Source: Alphaproteobacteria bacterium
Lineage (GTDB): Bacteria; Pseudomonadota; Alphaproteobacteria; Caulobacterales; Aquidulcibacteraceae
DNA length: 56,692 bases
Assembly (NCBI GenBank): GCA_016124255.1
Contig: WGOB01000023.1
Span: 1 to 56,692 of the forward strand
Direction of reading: 5' to 3'
In this document: in pieces, positions 26,124 to 34,853 of the stretch
Position numbering within the stretch: the stretch's first letter is position 1
Layout: the number at the start of each line of letters is the position of its first letter
Notes under the pieces: model-generated
Database searches by the model: none
Seen by the model: only the letters and a program-made list of their open reading frames with translations
Told to the model about the DNA's origin: nothing
Translations under genes and position numbers: made by a program

Positions 26124-28208
26124 TCAGAACCGGCCGAGCACCGCAAACCGCACGCTTGCGCCCGGCCGGGGCAGCGCATCCTTGGTGAAGCTCGTGTGCA
26201 CGCGGGCCTCCTGGTCGGTCAAATTGCGCCCGTCGATCAGGAAGCTCAGCGCGTCCGTATCGAACGGCTGGAACGTGAGCTGGGCGTTCACAAGCTGATA
26301 CCCGTCGGTCGGTTCTTCGAACGCAGCCACGTCGCGCTGCGCATCCACGTCCTGCAGCTCCACACGCACGCCGAACCGTTCGTGCTCCGCCGCCAGCCCA
26401 AGCGTCAGCGTGCGCGGCGGCACGCGCGGCAGATCCCCGCCCGCATCAAACGCGCCCGCCACCCAGTCGTACGCCACATCGCCGGAGACCGTGATCCCGC
26501 CCGCTTCGAACAAATCCGCTGCGATCTCGACCTCGCCGCCTTCAAACGTCGCGTCCGCCTGCACGAACTGGAACACCGGCAATTCATCAAGCTCGTCGCC
26601 GGTCGGCACGAGGGCGATGTAATCCTCGAACGCGGCCTGATAGATGCTGGCCTCTGCGCGGAAGCCGCCCGCGCGCCACCGCGCGGTGAGCTCCATCGTT
26701 TCGGCGATCTCCTCGACCAGGCCTGGATCGCCGATCTCATACGCAGCCGTGGCGAGATGCGCGCCATCGGCGAACAATTCGGTCTCAGTCGGCGCGCGTT
26801 CCGTGCGCGCGAGCGTGAGGCCCAGGAAGAAGCGCGGATCGGGCCGCCAGGCGCCGGATGCCGACACGCTCATCAGATCGAATTCGCGCTCGCCCTCAAC
26901 CGCGTTGTCGAGCGTGCGGCGATCGTAGCGCAGACCGCCCTCCAGACTGAACGGCCCTATCGTCCAACTCTGCACGCCGAACCCGCCGATCTCGTCCGTC
27001 GTCGTCGGCGTGATGAAGGCTTCTTCTCCTTCGGCGGCGAAATCCTTGTCGAAGGCGCTGATCCCCCAGGCGCCGGAGAGCGCGCCGCCCAAGAGCGCAG
27101 CCTCGCGCTGATGCGCCTCCACGCGCGCCTCCCAACCGTCATTGGTGAACAGCGTCGCCGGCTCGCCCGTCGGCTCGATCTCCTGATGCTCGTAGTCCAC
27201 GTGCGCGAACGCGGCGTGCGCGCGATCGAAGATCAAGAAGTCTCCCTCGATCCCGGCGCGCAGATCAACGCGCGTCTGCTCAAGATCGATCCGCGGTCCC
27301 GCGAAGATCGCTTCTTCCTCTTCGTCTTCTTCTTCTTCCTCGCCCTCGTGTTCGTGCGATCCTTCGGGAATGCCGTAGAGCGTCTCGAACCGCCGCACGG
27401 AGGCGCCGATGAACGCGCGCGCGCCCACCAGCGACACGCCGAGAGAGACCCCGTCGGCGTCGGCGAAGCTGTTCGGCGCCGCGCCGAACGCGAACGCGGC
27501 CGGATCTTCTCCTTCCGCAATCTCCTCTTCGGCGTGGGCGTCGGCGTAGCCTGGAATCTCGTAGTCGTCGGCGCTGCGCGTGAACGCTTCGAGGCGCACG
27601 ACGAGCGGTCCGTTCGCGAATCCGACGCCGCCGGCGGCCGCTTCGGACTCAAGTCCCGTCGCCACGCCAGCGTAGTATTTGCCCGAGAACCCGTTCTCGA
27701 CCGGCTCTTCCGCGATCAACCCGTCGATCACGTTGACGACGCCGCCGACCGCGTTGCCGCCATAGGCAAGCGCCGCGGGCCCGCGCAGCACCTCGATGCG
27801 CTCGGCCTCCAGACCTTCCGCGGCGACCGCGTGATCGGGGCTCACCGACGAGGCGTCGATCACGCCGACGCCATTGGAGAGGATGCGGATGCGGTCTTCG
27901 CCCAGCCCGCGGATGATCGGCCGCGAGGCGCCGCCGGCAAAGAAGCTGGACGCGATCCCCGGTTCGCCCTCCAGCGTCTCGCCGAGGCCGCCAATGGGCG
28001 CCTCCAGGATCGCCGCCTGGTCGAGCACGACCACGCCCTGGGCGATGTCGCCCCGCGCCCGGTCGAGCGGCGCGGTGACGATGATCGGCTCCTCTTCGCT
28101 CACCCGCGCGTCCTGCGCCCAGGCCTGCCCGCCCACGAGAAGGCCCGGCGCGCACAACGCGGCCGCAGCCGCCGAGGCCATCATCCGTCTCATCCCGCTC
28201 TCCCTCAT
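26124..28208 (-). CDS. ZnuD-like TonB-dependent zinc receptor
   Basis: The 694-residue outer-membrane receptor has a signal peptide ending AWAQDARV and a plug with the ZnuD-type run GGASRPIIRGLGEDRIRILSN, then ASSVSPDHAVAAEGLEAERIEVLRGPAALAYGGNAVGGVVNVID. External loops carry acidic and His-rich stretches: AHAEEEIAEGEDPAAF (about residue 228) and SHEHEGEEEEEDEEEE (about 288), suited to metal capture. It is divergent from a Zur-like regulator, with an AT-rich palindrome between them. Together this supports zinc uptake across the outer membrane under zinc limitation. The barrel ends in RFAVLGRF. Confidence 0.88.
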   Translation of the reverse strand: MRESGMRRMMASAAAAALCAPGLLVGGQAWAQDARVSEEEPIIVTAPLDRARGDIAQGVVVLDQAAILEAPIGGLGETLEGEPGIASSFFAGGASRPIIRGLGEDRIRILSNGVGVIDASSVSPDHAVAAEGLEAERIEVLRGPAALAYGGNAVGGVVNVIDGLIAEEPVENGFSGKYYAGVATGLESEAAAGGVGFANGPLVVRLEAFTRSADDYEIPGYADAHAEEEIAEGEDPAAFAFGAAPNSFADADGVSLGVSLVGARAFIGASVRRFETLYGIPEGSHEHEGEEEEEDEEEEAIFAGPRIDLEQTRVDLRAGIEGDFLIFDRAHAAFAHVDYEHQEIEPTGEPATLFTNDGWEARVEAHQREAALLGGALSGAWGISAFDKDFAAEGEEAFITPTTTDEIGGFGVQSWTIGPFSLEGGLRYDRRTLDNAVEGEREFDLMSVSASGAWRPDPRFFLGLTLARTERAPTETELFADGAHLATAAYEIGDPGLVEEIAETMELTARWRAGGFRAEASIYQAAFEDYIALVPTGDELDELPVFQFVQADATFEGGEVEIAADLFEAGGITVSGDVAYDWVAGAFDAGGDLPRVPPRTLTLGLAAEHERFGVRVELQDVDAQRDVAAFEEPTDGYQLVNAQLTFQPFDTDALSFLIDGRNLTDQEARVHTSFTKDALPRPGASVRFAVLGRF

Positions 28209-28272
28209 TCCCGCTGCCTCTTCCCGCTCTTTCAGGGGGCGTTCCCAGCGCCGGCGCCGCTCTGCAAATCGC

Positions 28273-28292
28273 TATTATAACATAACATAATA
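28273..28292. promoter_or_regulatory. Candidate Zur box between znuD-like and zur-like genes
   Basis: TATTAT-AACATAAC-ATAATA is a 20-base AT-rich dyad with perfect 6-bp arms in an otherwise GC-rich spacer. It lies 65 bases upstream of the receptor start. It resembles the AT-rich TATAAC/GTTATA-style palindromes bound by Zur in this class, though it is not an exact consensus. Confidence 0.6.
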
Positions 28293-28376
28293 TGGTACAA
28301 GATAACGTTGCTGCGGCGAACGATCCCGCGCTGGGGCCCGCGGCACTTCCTTGCTCGGACTGGGATTCCTGCGATC

Positions 28377-28838
28377 ATGCACCTGATGGCTCACGCACAC
28401 ACGGCCCGTGAAAAGACCCGCCTCATGCGCGAGGCCGAGCGCGTCTGTGCGTCGGCGGGCGAGCAATTCACGCCGCTGCGCCGGCAGGTGTTCGATCTGC
28501 TGATCGCCGAGCACGCGCCGGCGAAAGCGTATGACCTCTTGGCCAAGCTCGGCGGCGAAGCCAAGCCGCCGACGATCTATCGCACGCTTGAGTTCCTGAT
28601 GAAGCTCGGCCTCGTCCACCGGATCGAGAGCCTCAACGCTTTCGTCGCCTGCGAGGTCGGCGCCTGCGATCGCTCGACGATCTTCCTCATTTGCGACACG
28701 TGCGGCCGCGCGGAGGAATTCGACGCGGGCCACGCCCTCGTCGATCTCGGCGAAGCCGCCGCCCGCGACGGCTTCCAGATCAAGCGCACCATGATCGAAG
28801 CCACCGGCCTCTGCGCCGCGTGCAAGAAGGCCGCGTGA
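28377..28838 (+). CDS. zur: Fur-family regulator, probably Zur
   Basis: The 153-residue protein has the FUR layout: TPLRRQVFDLLIAEHAPAKAYDLLAKL, then KPPTIYRTLEFLMKLGLVHRIESLNAFVAC (winged helix). The dimerisation domain has two CxxC pairs, ICDTCGRAEEF and LCAACKK, which hold the structural zinc. AKAYDLL and the IESLNAFVAC segment are more like Zur than Fur. Divergence from a ZnuD-like receptor supports this. The start is uncertain: ATG 28377 is used, ATG 28386 is equally possible and neither has a strong ribosome site. Confidence 0.85.
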   Translation: MHLMAHAHTAREKTRLMREAERVCASAGEQFTPLRRQVFDLLIAEHAPAKAYDLLAKLGGEAKPPTIYRTLEFLMKLGLVHRIESLNAFVACEVGACDRSTIFLICDTCGRAEEFDAGHALVDLGEAAARDGFQIKRTMIEATGLCAACKKAA

Positions 28839-28873
28839 GCGATTGGGGACGCCCTAACCCTGATCCCCAGCCC

Positions 28874-30664
28874 CTAGTCCCCGACAGCCTCTTCATCCGT
28901 ACGCGGAACATTCCCGAGCAGCAGCTGGCGGCCTGAATAGATGTCGCCCGTGAGCTGCAGCGCCATGCGCTCTTCGTCGCGGCGGCGAAGATCGTCGGCG
29001 ATTTCCTGTACTTCCTCGTCGGGAACGCCGAGAAATCTGAGCGCCTCGCCGCCCATCTCGTTGGCCGACCGCAGCGTCTCGCGGATCTGATAGTCCACGC
29101 GCGCATGGACGAGTTCGATCGTGGTGCCGCGGTCGTAGGCGCGCGCGAACACGTTGGCGAGCGGGAACTCTTCCTTGATCAGCTTGGTGATGCGCACGGC
29201 CTGGTCGCCCTTGTCGACGCAGACGAGGATCAGCTTCGCGCGCCCGGCGCCTGCGGCGTGCAGGATGTCGAGGCGCGTCCCGTCGCCATAATACACCTTG
29301 AACCCGAAATTCGCCGCGGCACGGATCATCTCGGTGTCGTTGTCGATGATCGAGACGTCGACGCCGCGCGCGAGAAGCGGCTGGCTCACCACCTGCCCGA
29401 ACCGCCCGAACCCGATGATGAGCGCATTTCCGGTCAGTCCCTCAGCGATCTCGATGCCGTCCATGTTCTCCGTCGGCTTCGGCGCAATGAGGCGCAGGCC
29501 GATGACCAAGAGCGGCGTCAGCGCCATCGAGATGATCACCGCCGCCGACATCTGCGCGTTGGTGTCGGCGTCGATCACGCCCACGCCAAGCGCGCCGGAG
29601 TAAAGAACGAACGCGAACTCCCCGCCCTGCGCGAACATCGCGGCCCGCGTCAGCGCCTCGGGATGCTCGGACTTGAACGCGCGCGCGATGACGTAGACGG
29701 CCAGCGCCTTCACGACCATGAACGCGGCCACGATCCCTGCGATCAGCGGCCAATGCTGGGCCACCACCGCAAGATCGAGCGCCATTCCCACGCCCATGAA
29801 GAAGAGCCCCAGGAGAATGCCGCGGAACGGCTCGATGTCGGCCTCAAGCTGATGGCGGAACACCGATTCCGACAGCAGAACGCCGGCGAGGAACGCGCCC
29901 ATCGCCATCGAGAGCCCGGAGAGCTGCATCAGGAACGCCGCCCCCAGCACGACGAGCAGCGCCGCGGCCGTCATCACTTCGCGCGCCCGCGCAGCCGCCA
30001 ACACCCGAAACAGCGGATTGAGCAGATACCGCCCCACGACCACGAGCCCGACGATCGCGCCGACCGCGATCGCGATCTCCGCCAGCCGCTCGGTCATGGA
30101 CACGCTCTGCCCGGCCGGCGCCATGAACGCGACAATCGCCAAGAGCGGCACGATCGCGAGATCCTCCAGGAGCAGGACCGACACTGCGCGCTGGCCCTGC
30201 GGCAGATTGGTCTCCGCGCGCTCCTCCAGGATCTGCATCACCACCGCGGTCGACGTCAGCACGAACCCGAGCGCGGCCACGAACGCGACAGGCCCGGAAA
30301 ATCCCGCGATCATCGCCACCCCGGTCAGCAGCGCGCCGCAGACGACAACCTGCGTCAGCCCGAGGCCGAAGATCTCGCGCCGCAGCGACCACAGCCGCAG
30401 CGGCTGCATCTCTAGGCCGATCACGAAGAGGAACATCACCACGCCAAGCTCGGCGAGGTGCAGGATCGATTGCGGGTCGGTGAACAGCCGGAGCCCGAAC
30501 GGTCCCACCGCCAGGCCAGCGGCCAGATAGGCCAGCACCGAGCCCAGCCCCACGCGCCGGAACAGCGGCACCGCGATCACCGCCGCCGCAAGCAACGCCA
30601 CCGTCGGCGCCAGCGCCAGCCCTTCGACGCTGTGCGCCGCCTCCACCGCCGCTTCCGCCGCCAC
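28874..30664 (-). CDS. CPA2-family cation:proton antiporter (KefB/KefC type)
   Basis: The 596-residue protein has about 12 TM helices (residues ~15-385), with GLEMQPLRLWSLRREIFGLGLTQ, SSTAVV-type TSTAVVMQILEERAE and LLLEDLAIVPLLAIVAF. A cytoplasmic RCK/TrkA-N domain follows, with NALIIGFGRFGQVVSQPLLARGVDVSIIDND (about 405-435) that should bind NAD(H), and a C-terminal tail. It exchanges K+ or Na+ for H+ in electrophile or pH stress. No KefF/KefG-type accessory gene lies beside it. Its promoter faces the alpha/beta hydrolase end. Confidence 0.93.
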   Translation of the reverse strand: MAAEAAVEAAHSVEGLALAPTVALLAAAVIAVPLFRRVGLGSVLAYLAAGLAVGPFGLRLFTDPQSILHLAELGVVMFLFVIGLEMQPLRLWSLRREIFGLGLTQVVVCGALLTGVAMIAGFSGPVAFVAALGFVLTSTAVVMQILEERAETNLPQGQRAVSVLLLEDLAIVPLLAIVAFMAPAGQSVSMTERLAEIAIAVGAIVGLVVVGRYLLNPLFRVLAAARAREVMTAAALLVVLGAAFLMQLSGLSMAMGAFLAGVLLSESVFRHQLEADIEPFRGILLGLFFMGVGMALDLAVVAQHWPLIAGIVAAFMVVKALAVYVIARAFKSEHPEALTRAAMFAQGGEFAFVLYSGALGVGVIDADTNAQMSAAVIISMALTPLLVIGLRLIAPKPTENMDGIEIAEGLTGNALIIGFGRFGQVVSQPLLARGVDVSIIDNDTEMIRAAANFGFKVYYGDGTRLDILHAAGAGRAKLILVCVDKGDQAVRITKLIKEEFPLANVFARAYDRGTTIELVHARVDYQIRETLRSANEMGGEALRFLGVPDEEVQEIADDLRRRDEERMALQLTGDIYSGRQLLLGNVPRTDEEAVGD

Positions 30665-30765
30665 ATTCGCCTCCGTCTTCGCGGGCGTAGCTGACGCAAC
30701 GGGCGGCGAAGGTCAAACGCCGCTCTCGGCGATCGGGTCTCGTGCGCGGCGCCGACGCGCGGAAA

Positions 30766-31683
30766 TCAGACCAGATCCGCGTACGTCCCGCCGGTCGCCA
30801 TCATGGCGGCGGTCTCGATGGCGGCGCGGGCGCGGTCGGGCCGCTCCATCGGCAGCGCGTGCGTGGCGCCGTCTATGGTCGCAAGGCGCACGTCGGGCCG
30901 CACATCCTTGATCCGCTGCGCCACGGACGGGGGACAAGTCGAGTTGATCTCCGCGCGCAGGATCACGATGGGCTTGGGCGCCCGCGCCAGCGCGCGCCAC
31001 GGATCGTGGCGATGGGCTGCGAAGGTGGCGGCTTCGTAGGCGGGCGTGCACGACAGCCGCATCTCATCGCCGTCTTCCACCAAGCCGTCCTGCAGGTAAT
31101 CGCGCAGCGCCTCGTCGGGAAAGGTCTTGAAGAAGCCGCGTCCCTTCAGCGCGGCGAACGCCGCCTCGCGGCTCTCGAACCGCGACCGTCGCCGCCGCGC
31201 TCCGCGCACGATGGGGGTGTTGCGCATCGCCAGCGCCATGAACGGCAGTTCGAGCGATTGATAGCGTCCCGGCGGCAAAATCACCGGATCGATAAGCGCC
31301 AGCCCGCGCACCAGGTCTCGCCGCTTGCCGGCGACGAGCAAGCTCACGGTCGCGCCCATCGAATGCCCCGCCAGTGTCAGCGGCGGCGTCAGATAGGTCT
31401 GCATCAGTTCAAGCACATCCTCGCGATGCACTTTCCACGAGGAATAGCCCCACCGCTTCGCCGGCAGCTGAGTCAGCCCATGTCCGCGCGCGTCAATCGC
31501 CAGGACGTGGAAACGCTCGCCCAGCGGGGCGAGCAGCGCGCGATAGGCCTGCGCGTTGAACCCCGTTGCGTGCACGAACAGGATGTCCGGCGGCCGGGAG
31601 GGGTCCCCCCAGGCCACGCCCGTCATCCGGCCCTTCGCCAAATCGAAGTGGACGCGGCGGAACGAATCGCTTGCTGCGCTCAT
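30766..31683 (-). CDS. Alpha/beta hydrolase
   Basis: The 305-residue protein has DILFVHATGFNAQAYRALLAPLGERFHVLAIDARGHG (oxyanion region and strand 4). The nucleophile elbow is LAGHSMGATVSLLVAG, with Ser at about residue 117, and the His region is DGATHALPMERPDRAR. The fold and catalytic triad are clear; the substrate is not. It lies 101 bases upstream of the antiporter gene on the same strand. The DUF4197 gene precedes it by 75 bases, so the three could share a transcript. Confidence 0.88.
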   Translation of the reverse strand: MSAASDSFRRVHFDLAKGRMTGVAWGDPSRPPDILFVHATGFNAQAYRALLAPLGERFHVLAIDARGHGLTQLPAKRWGYSSWKVHREDVLELMQTYLTPPLTLAGHSMGATVSLLVAGKRRDLVRGLALIDPVILPPGRYQSLELPFMALAMRNTPIVRGARRRRSRFESREAAFAALKGRGFFKTFPDEALRDYLQDGLVEDGDEMRLSCTPAYEAATFAAHRHDPWRALARAPKPIVILRAEINSTCPPSVAQRIKDVRPDVRLATIDGATHALPMERPDRARAAIETAAMMATGGTYADLV

Positions 31684-31758
31684 GCGGCGGCGACCCTACC
31701 GGCCCCGCCCCTCCAATCAATCCGCCGCGCTGTTGAAGCGAACCGGCGAAACGACGGC

Positions 31759-32445
31759 TCATCCGCCGTACACCCGCCGTAGAATGTCGCTGGTGCGTCT
31801 CAGCGGATCGCGGCGGATCGCGGCTTCTTCCTCGCCGATGTAGAAAAAGACGCCGTCGAGCGCCTTCACGACGGCGAATTCAGTCACGTCCGTCCGCAGC
31901 GTCCGCGCCTGGCGGCGCATCCGCACCTGCGCCGCGATCAGGTCGATGATCCGGAACACGCCCGACGCGTCCAGCGCCGCACGCATCGGCGGGGTGATCA
32001 ATCGCGTCAGCCGCGTCCCGGTGCGGTCGCGCAGGAACGCCGTCGCCGCGCGATCGCCGCCGCGCAGGATCGAAATCGCGTCGCGGATGGTCAGGTCGAG
32101 GATCGCATCGAGGAAGATGCGCCCCGCTTCCGGCATCGTCTCCTCGGCGGCGCGGTTGATGCCGCGCTCCAGTTCGTCGAAGGGACCGCCAAGCCCGATG
32201 GCGCTCAGCCCGCGCCGCCAGCCGGCGAATTGCTCGGGCAGCGGGATGCGCACGCGCGCGTCGCCGAAGAACCCGTTCACCCGCCCCAGGCGGTCGGTGG
32301 ACGCCGCGGCGGCCACGCCCAGCGCCTCCGAGATTCCGAGCGCGGCCTCCTGCTGGGACAGCCCGGCAAAGCGCAGGCTCTGCGCCAGGGCGGCGCCGGG
32401 CGTGAGCGCGAGAGCGGCAAACACCAGCGCGCGGCGATCGATCAT
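31759..32445 (-). CDS. DUF4197 family secreted protein
   Basis: The 228-residue protein starts with a signal peptide (RALVFAALALTPGAALAQ). The DUF4197 pattern follows: LSQQEAALGISEALGVAA, GFFGDARVRIPLPEQFAG, DAISILRGGDRAATAFLRDRTGTRLTRLITPPM and VVKALDGVFFYIGEEEAAIRRDPLRRTSDILRRVYGG. This family is all-helical, periplasmic and of unknown function. Start 32445 follows AAGGAGATTCGCCG. The in-frame extension of 53 codons upstream lacks a signal peptide and overlaps the divergent promoter. Confidence 0.88.
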   Translation of the reverse strand: MIDRRALVFAALALTPGAALAQSLRFAGLSQQEAALGISEALGVAAAASTDRLGRVNGFFGDARVRIPLPEQFAGWRRGLSAIGLGGPFDELERGINRAAEETMPEAGRIFLDAILDLTIRDAISILRGGDRAATAFLRDRTGTRLTRLITPPMRAALDASGVFRIIDLIAAQVRMRRQARTLRTDVTEFAVVKALDGVFFYIGEEEAAIRRDPLRRTSDILRRVYGG

Positions 32446-32575
32446 CGGCGAATCTCCTTCCGGGGCGATGATAGCGCGCTTCGCCGCGACCTTCCCCCGC
32501 GTCCACTCCCAGCCGCGCCGCGCCCGTGCTACGAGGGCCCCCGAAACCATCCGAAACAAAGTGGGAGAGCGCCGC

Positions 32576-33430
32576 ATGGCGTATGAATGCTTCGATGTCG
32601 CCATCGCCGATCACGTCGCCACCATCACGCTGAAACGGCCCGACGCCTTCAACACCATGACCCGCGGGTTCTGGAATGAGCTTCCCGAGATCGTGCGCGA
32701 CATTGACCACAACGCGAAGGCGCGCGTGATCGTGATCCAATCCACCGGCAAGCATTTCTGCGCCGGGATGGACCTCGCGGTGTTCACCGGCGGCCCGGAG
32801 GCCAATCCAAGCGCCGCCGCGCGCGCGGAGGGCGACCGCTGGATCGCTGCGGAATCGCTGCGCCACCAGGTGCGTCTCCTGCAGGACAGCTTCAGCTGCA
32901 TCGACGAGGCGCGCATTCCGGTTCTTGCCGCCATTCAGGGCGGCTGCATCGGCGGCGCCGTCGACATGACGAGCGCCTGCGACATCCGCTATTGCACCGC
33001 CGACGCGTTCTTCTGCGTGCAGGAAATCAATCTGGCGATGACTGCGGACGTCGGCACGTTCCCGCGTCTGTGCAAGCTCATCCCGGAAGGCTGGGTGCGC
33101 GAACTCGCCTACACCGGCCGGCGCCTGCCGGCGCACAAGGCCCAAGCCATCGGTCTCGTCAACGACGTCTATCCCGATCAGGAGACGATGCTCCAAGCCG
33201 TGCACGAGACCGCGCGCGAGATCGCGTCGAAAAATCCGCTCGCGATCACGGGCTCCAAGGTGATGATCAATTACGCGCGCGATCACTCGGTCCGCGACGG
33301 CCTCGACTATATCGCCGTGTGGCAGACCGGCATGTTCGCGCCGCCGCACATGGCCGAAAGCTTCGCCGCCAAGCAGGAAAAGCGCGACGCCGTCTATCCC
33401 GACCTTCTCCCGCTGCGGAAGAGCATGTGA
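32576..33430 (+). CDS. Enoyl-CoA hydratase/isomerase family protein
   Basis: The 284-residue crotonase has ITLKRPDAFNTMTRGFWNELPEIV, then KHFCAGMDLAVF (oxyanion loop 1). IPVLAAIQGGCIGGAVDMTSACDIRYCTADAFFCVQEINLAMTADVGTFPRL (oxyanion loop 2, then catalytic Glu/Asp positions) follows. The EINLAMTADVGTFPRL stretch, with an Asp after the Glu, resembles dienoyl-CoA isomerase (ECH1) more than plain hydratase. Start 32576 has GGGAGAG upstream. Its stop overlaps the next gene's start (TGATG), the first link of a coupled four-gene operon. Confidence 0.92.
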   Translation: MAYECFDVAIADHVATITLKRPDAFNTMTRGFWNELPEIVRDIDHNAKARVIVIQSTGKHFCAGMDLAVFTGGPEANPSAAARAEGDRWIAAESLRHQVRLLQDSFSCIDEARIPVLAAIQGGCIGGAVDMTSACDIRYCTADAFFCVQEINLAMTADVGTFPRLCKLIPEGWVRELAYTGRRLPAHKAQAIGLVNDVYPDQETMLQAVHETAREIASKNPLAITGSKVMINYARDHSVRDGLDYIAVWQTGMFAPPHMAESFAAKQEKRDAVYPDLLPLRKSM

Positions 33431-34329
33431 TGACGGATATTCTGCGCACGCCTGACGATCGCTTCGCCGCCCTGCCCGACTGGCCCTACGCCCCGCGCTA
33501 TATCGACGACCTGCCCGGCTATGCCGGCCTGCGCATGCATTATGTCGACGAAGGTCCGAGAGACGCGCCGGTCTATCTCTGCCTGCACGGCGAGCCGACC
33601 TGGGCCTATCTCTATCGCCGCATGATTCCGCGTTTCCTCGCGAAGGACATGCGCGTCGTCGCGCCCGACTTCTTCGGCTTCGGCCGCTCCGACAAGCCGA
33701 AGGACGACGCCGTCTACACTACCGATTTCCACCGCGACGCGCTCATCGCGTTCATCGAGCGCCTCGATCTCAGAGACATCTGTCTTGTGGTGCAGGATTG
33801 GGGCGGTCTTCTCGGCCTGACACTGCCTCTCCACATGCCCGAGCGCATCTCGCGTCTTCTGGTGATGAACACGGTCTTGGCGACGGGCGGGGCGCCAAGT
33901 CTCGGCTTCGTCGCGTGGCGCGACTTTGCGGCGGCCACGCCGGATCTGCCGATCGGACAGCTGATCGCGCGCGGGACGCCGCACCTGACCCCGGCGGAGA
34001 TCGCCGCCTATGATGCGCCGTTTCCCGATCAAACCTACAAGGCCGGCGCGCGGCGTTTTCCCCAGCTCGTGCCGCTTTCGCCGGAAGAGCCCTTCGCTGC
34101 GCTCGCGCGCGAAGCTGCGCGGTTCTGGAGCGAGCGCTGGGAGGGCGAGAGCTTCATGGCGATCGGCATGGCCGATCCCGTGCTCGGCCCCGATGTCATG
34201 AACGCGCTCCACGCGCAGATCCGCAATTGTCCTCCGCCGATGCAGATTCCCGACGGCGGCCATTTCGTGCAGGAATGGGGCGGCGGAATCGCCGACGCCG
34301 CGCTCTCTGCATTCGCAAGGATCAGCTGA
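33430..34329 (+). CDS. Haloalkane dehalogenase, DhlA-like (subfamily I)
   Basis: The 299-residue alpha/beta hydrolase has LCLHGEPTWAYLYRRMIPRF (oxyanion HGEPTW) and PDFFGFGRSDKP. The nucleophile elbow VVQDWGGLLGLTLP has Asp in place of Ser, followed by a halide-stabilising Trp. The cap region LGFVAWRDFAAATPDLPIGQLI...LTPAEIAAYDAPFPDQTYKAGARRFPQL closely follows the Xanthobacter DhlA pattern, with the second halide Trp, and the catalytic His is in DGGHFVQEWG. It should hydrolyse C-halogen bonds, though natural substrates of such genes are often unknown. It is coupled to genes on both sides by TGATG overlaps. Confidence 0.9.
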   Translation: MTDILRTPDDRFAALPDWPYAPRYIDDLPGYAGLRMHYVDEGPRDAPVYLCLHGEPTWAYLYRRMIPRFLAKDMRVVAPDFFGFGRSDKPKDDAVYTTDFHRDALIAFIERLDLRDICLVVQDWGGLLGLTLPLHMPERISRLLVMNTVLATGGAPSLGFVAWRDFAAATPDLPIGQLIARGTPHLTPAEIAAYDAPFPDQTYKAGARRFPQLVPLSPEEPFAALAREAARFWSERWEGESFMAIGMADPVLGPDVMNALHAQIRNCPPPMQIPDGGHFVQEWGGGIADAALSAFARIS

Positions 34330-34853
34330 TGAACGTCGATGCGCTCGCTGCCGGCCGCGATCCTCCGCGCGAGGTCAACGCGTTCATCGAGATTCCGCAG
34401 GGCGGGCTGCCGGTGAAGTACGAGTTCGATCCGGCTTCCGGCGCACTGTTCGTCGATCGCTTCCTGCACACCTCGATGATCTATCCGTTCAATTACGGCT
34501 TCATCCCGCGCACGCTGGCGGAAGACGGCGATTCACTCGACATCCTCGTCGTCACGCCCATGCCGGTCGTGCCCGGCTGCGTGATCCGCGCGCGTCCGGT
34601 CGGCGTCATGCTGATGAGCGATGAGAAGGGCGTCGACGAGAAGATCATGGCAGTGCCGGTCGATGCGCTGAACCCGTTCTACGCCGACGTCGCCACCTAT
34701 CTCGATTTGCCGCCCCTGATGCTGCGGCAGGTCGAGCACTTCTTTGCGCACTACAAGGATCTGGAGCCCGGCAAGGGCGCCAGCGTCGGCGAATGGCGCG
34801 ATCTCGCACACGCACACGAACGCATCATGCTTGCGGTCGAGCGCGCTGGATGA
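34329..34853 (+). CDS. ppa: Inorganic pyrophosphatase
   Basis: The 174-residue family I soluble pyrophosphatase has NAFIEIPQGGLPVKYEFD, YPFNYGFIPRTLAEDGDSLDILVV (the signature DxDxxD region: DGDSLDILV), VPGCVIRARPVGVMLMSDEKGVDEKIMAVP and the late FFAHYKDLEPGK lysine motif. It hydrolyses PPi to phosphate with Mg2+ in the cytoplasm and pulls ligase reactions forward. Its presence after the dehalogenase in a coupled operon is unusual. The ATG overlaps the stop of the previous gene. Confidence 0.96.
   Translation: MNVDALAAGRDPPREVNAFIEIPQGGLPVKYEFDPASGALFVDRFLHTSMIYPFNYGFIPRTLAEDGDSLDILVVTPMPVVPGCVIRARPVGVMLMSDEKGVDEKIMAVPVDALNPFYADVATYLDLPPLMLRQVEHFFAHYKDLEPGKGASVGEWRDLAHAHERIMLAVERAG

Noticed and set aside
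25945-26298. A plus-strand frame beginning MHCRAMKSRRKKFRTRHF near the LexA boxes
   Set aside because: Most of it is antisense to the receptor's 3' end. The first 50 codons lie in an AT-richer spacer but show no family pattern or good ribosome site; kept only as a weak possibility.
26088-28280. A 730-codon plus-strand open frame opposite the ZnuD-like receptor
   Set aside because: The minus-strand frame has a signal peptide, plug and barrel; this is a shadow of it.
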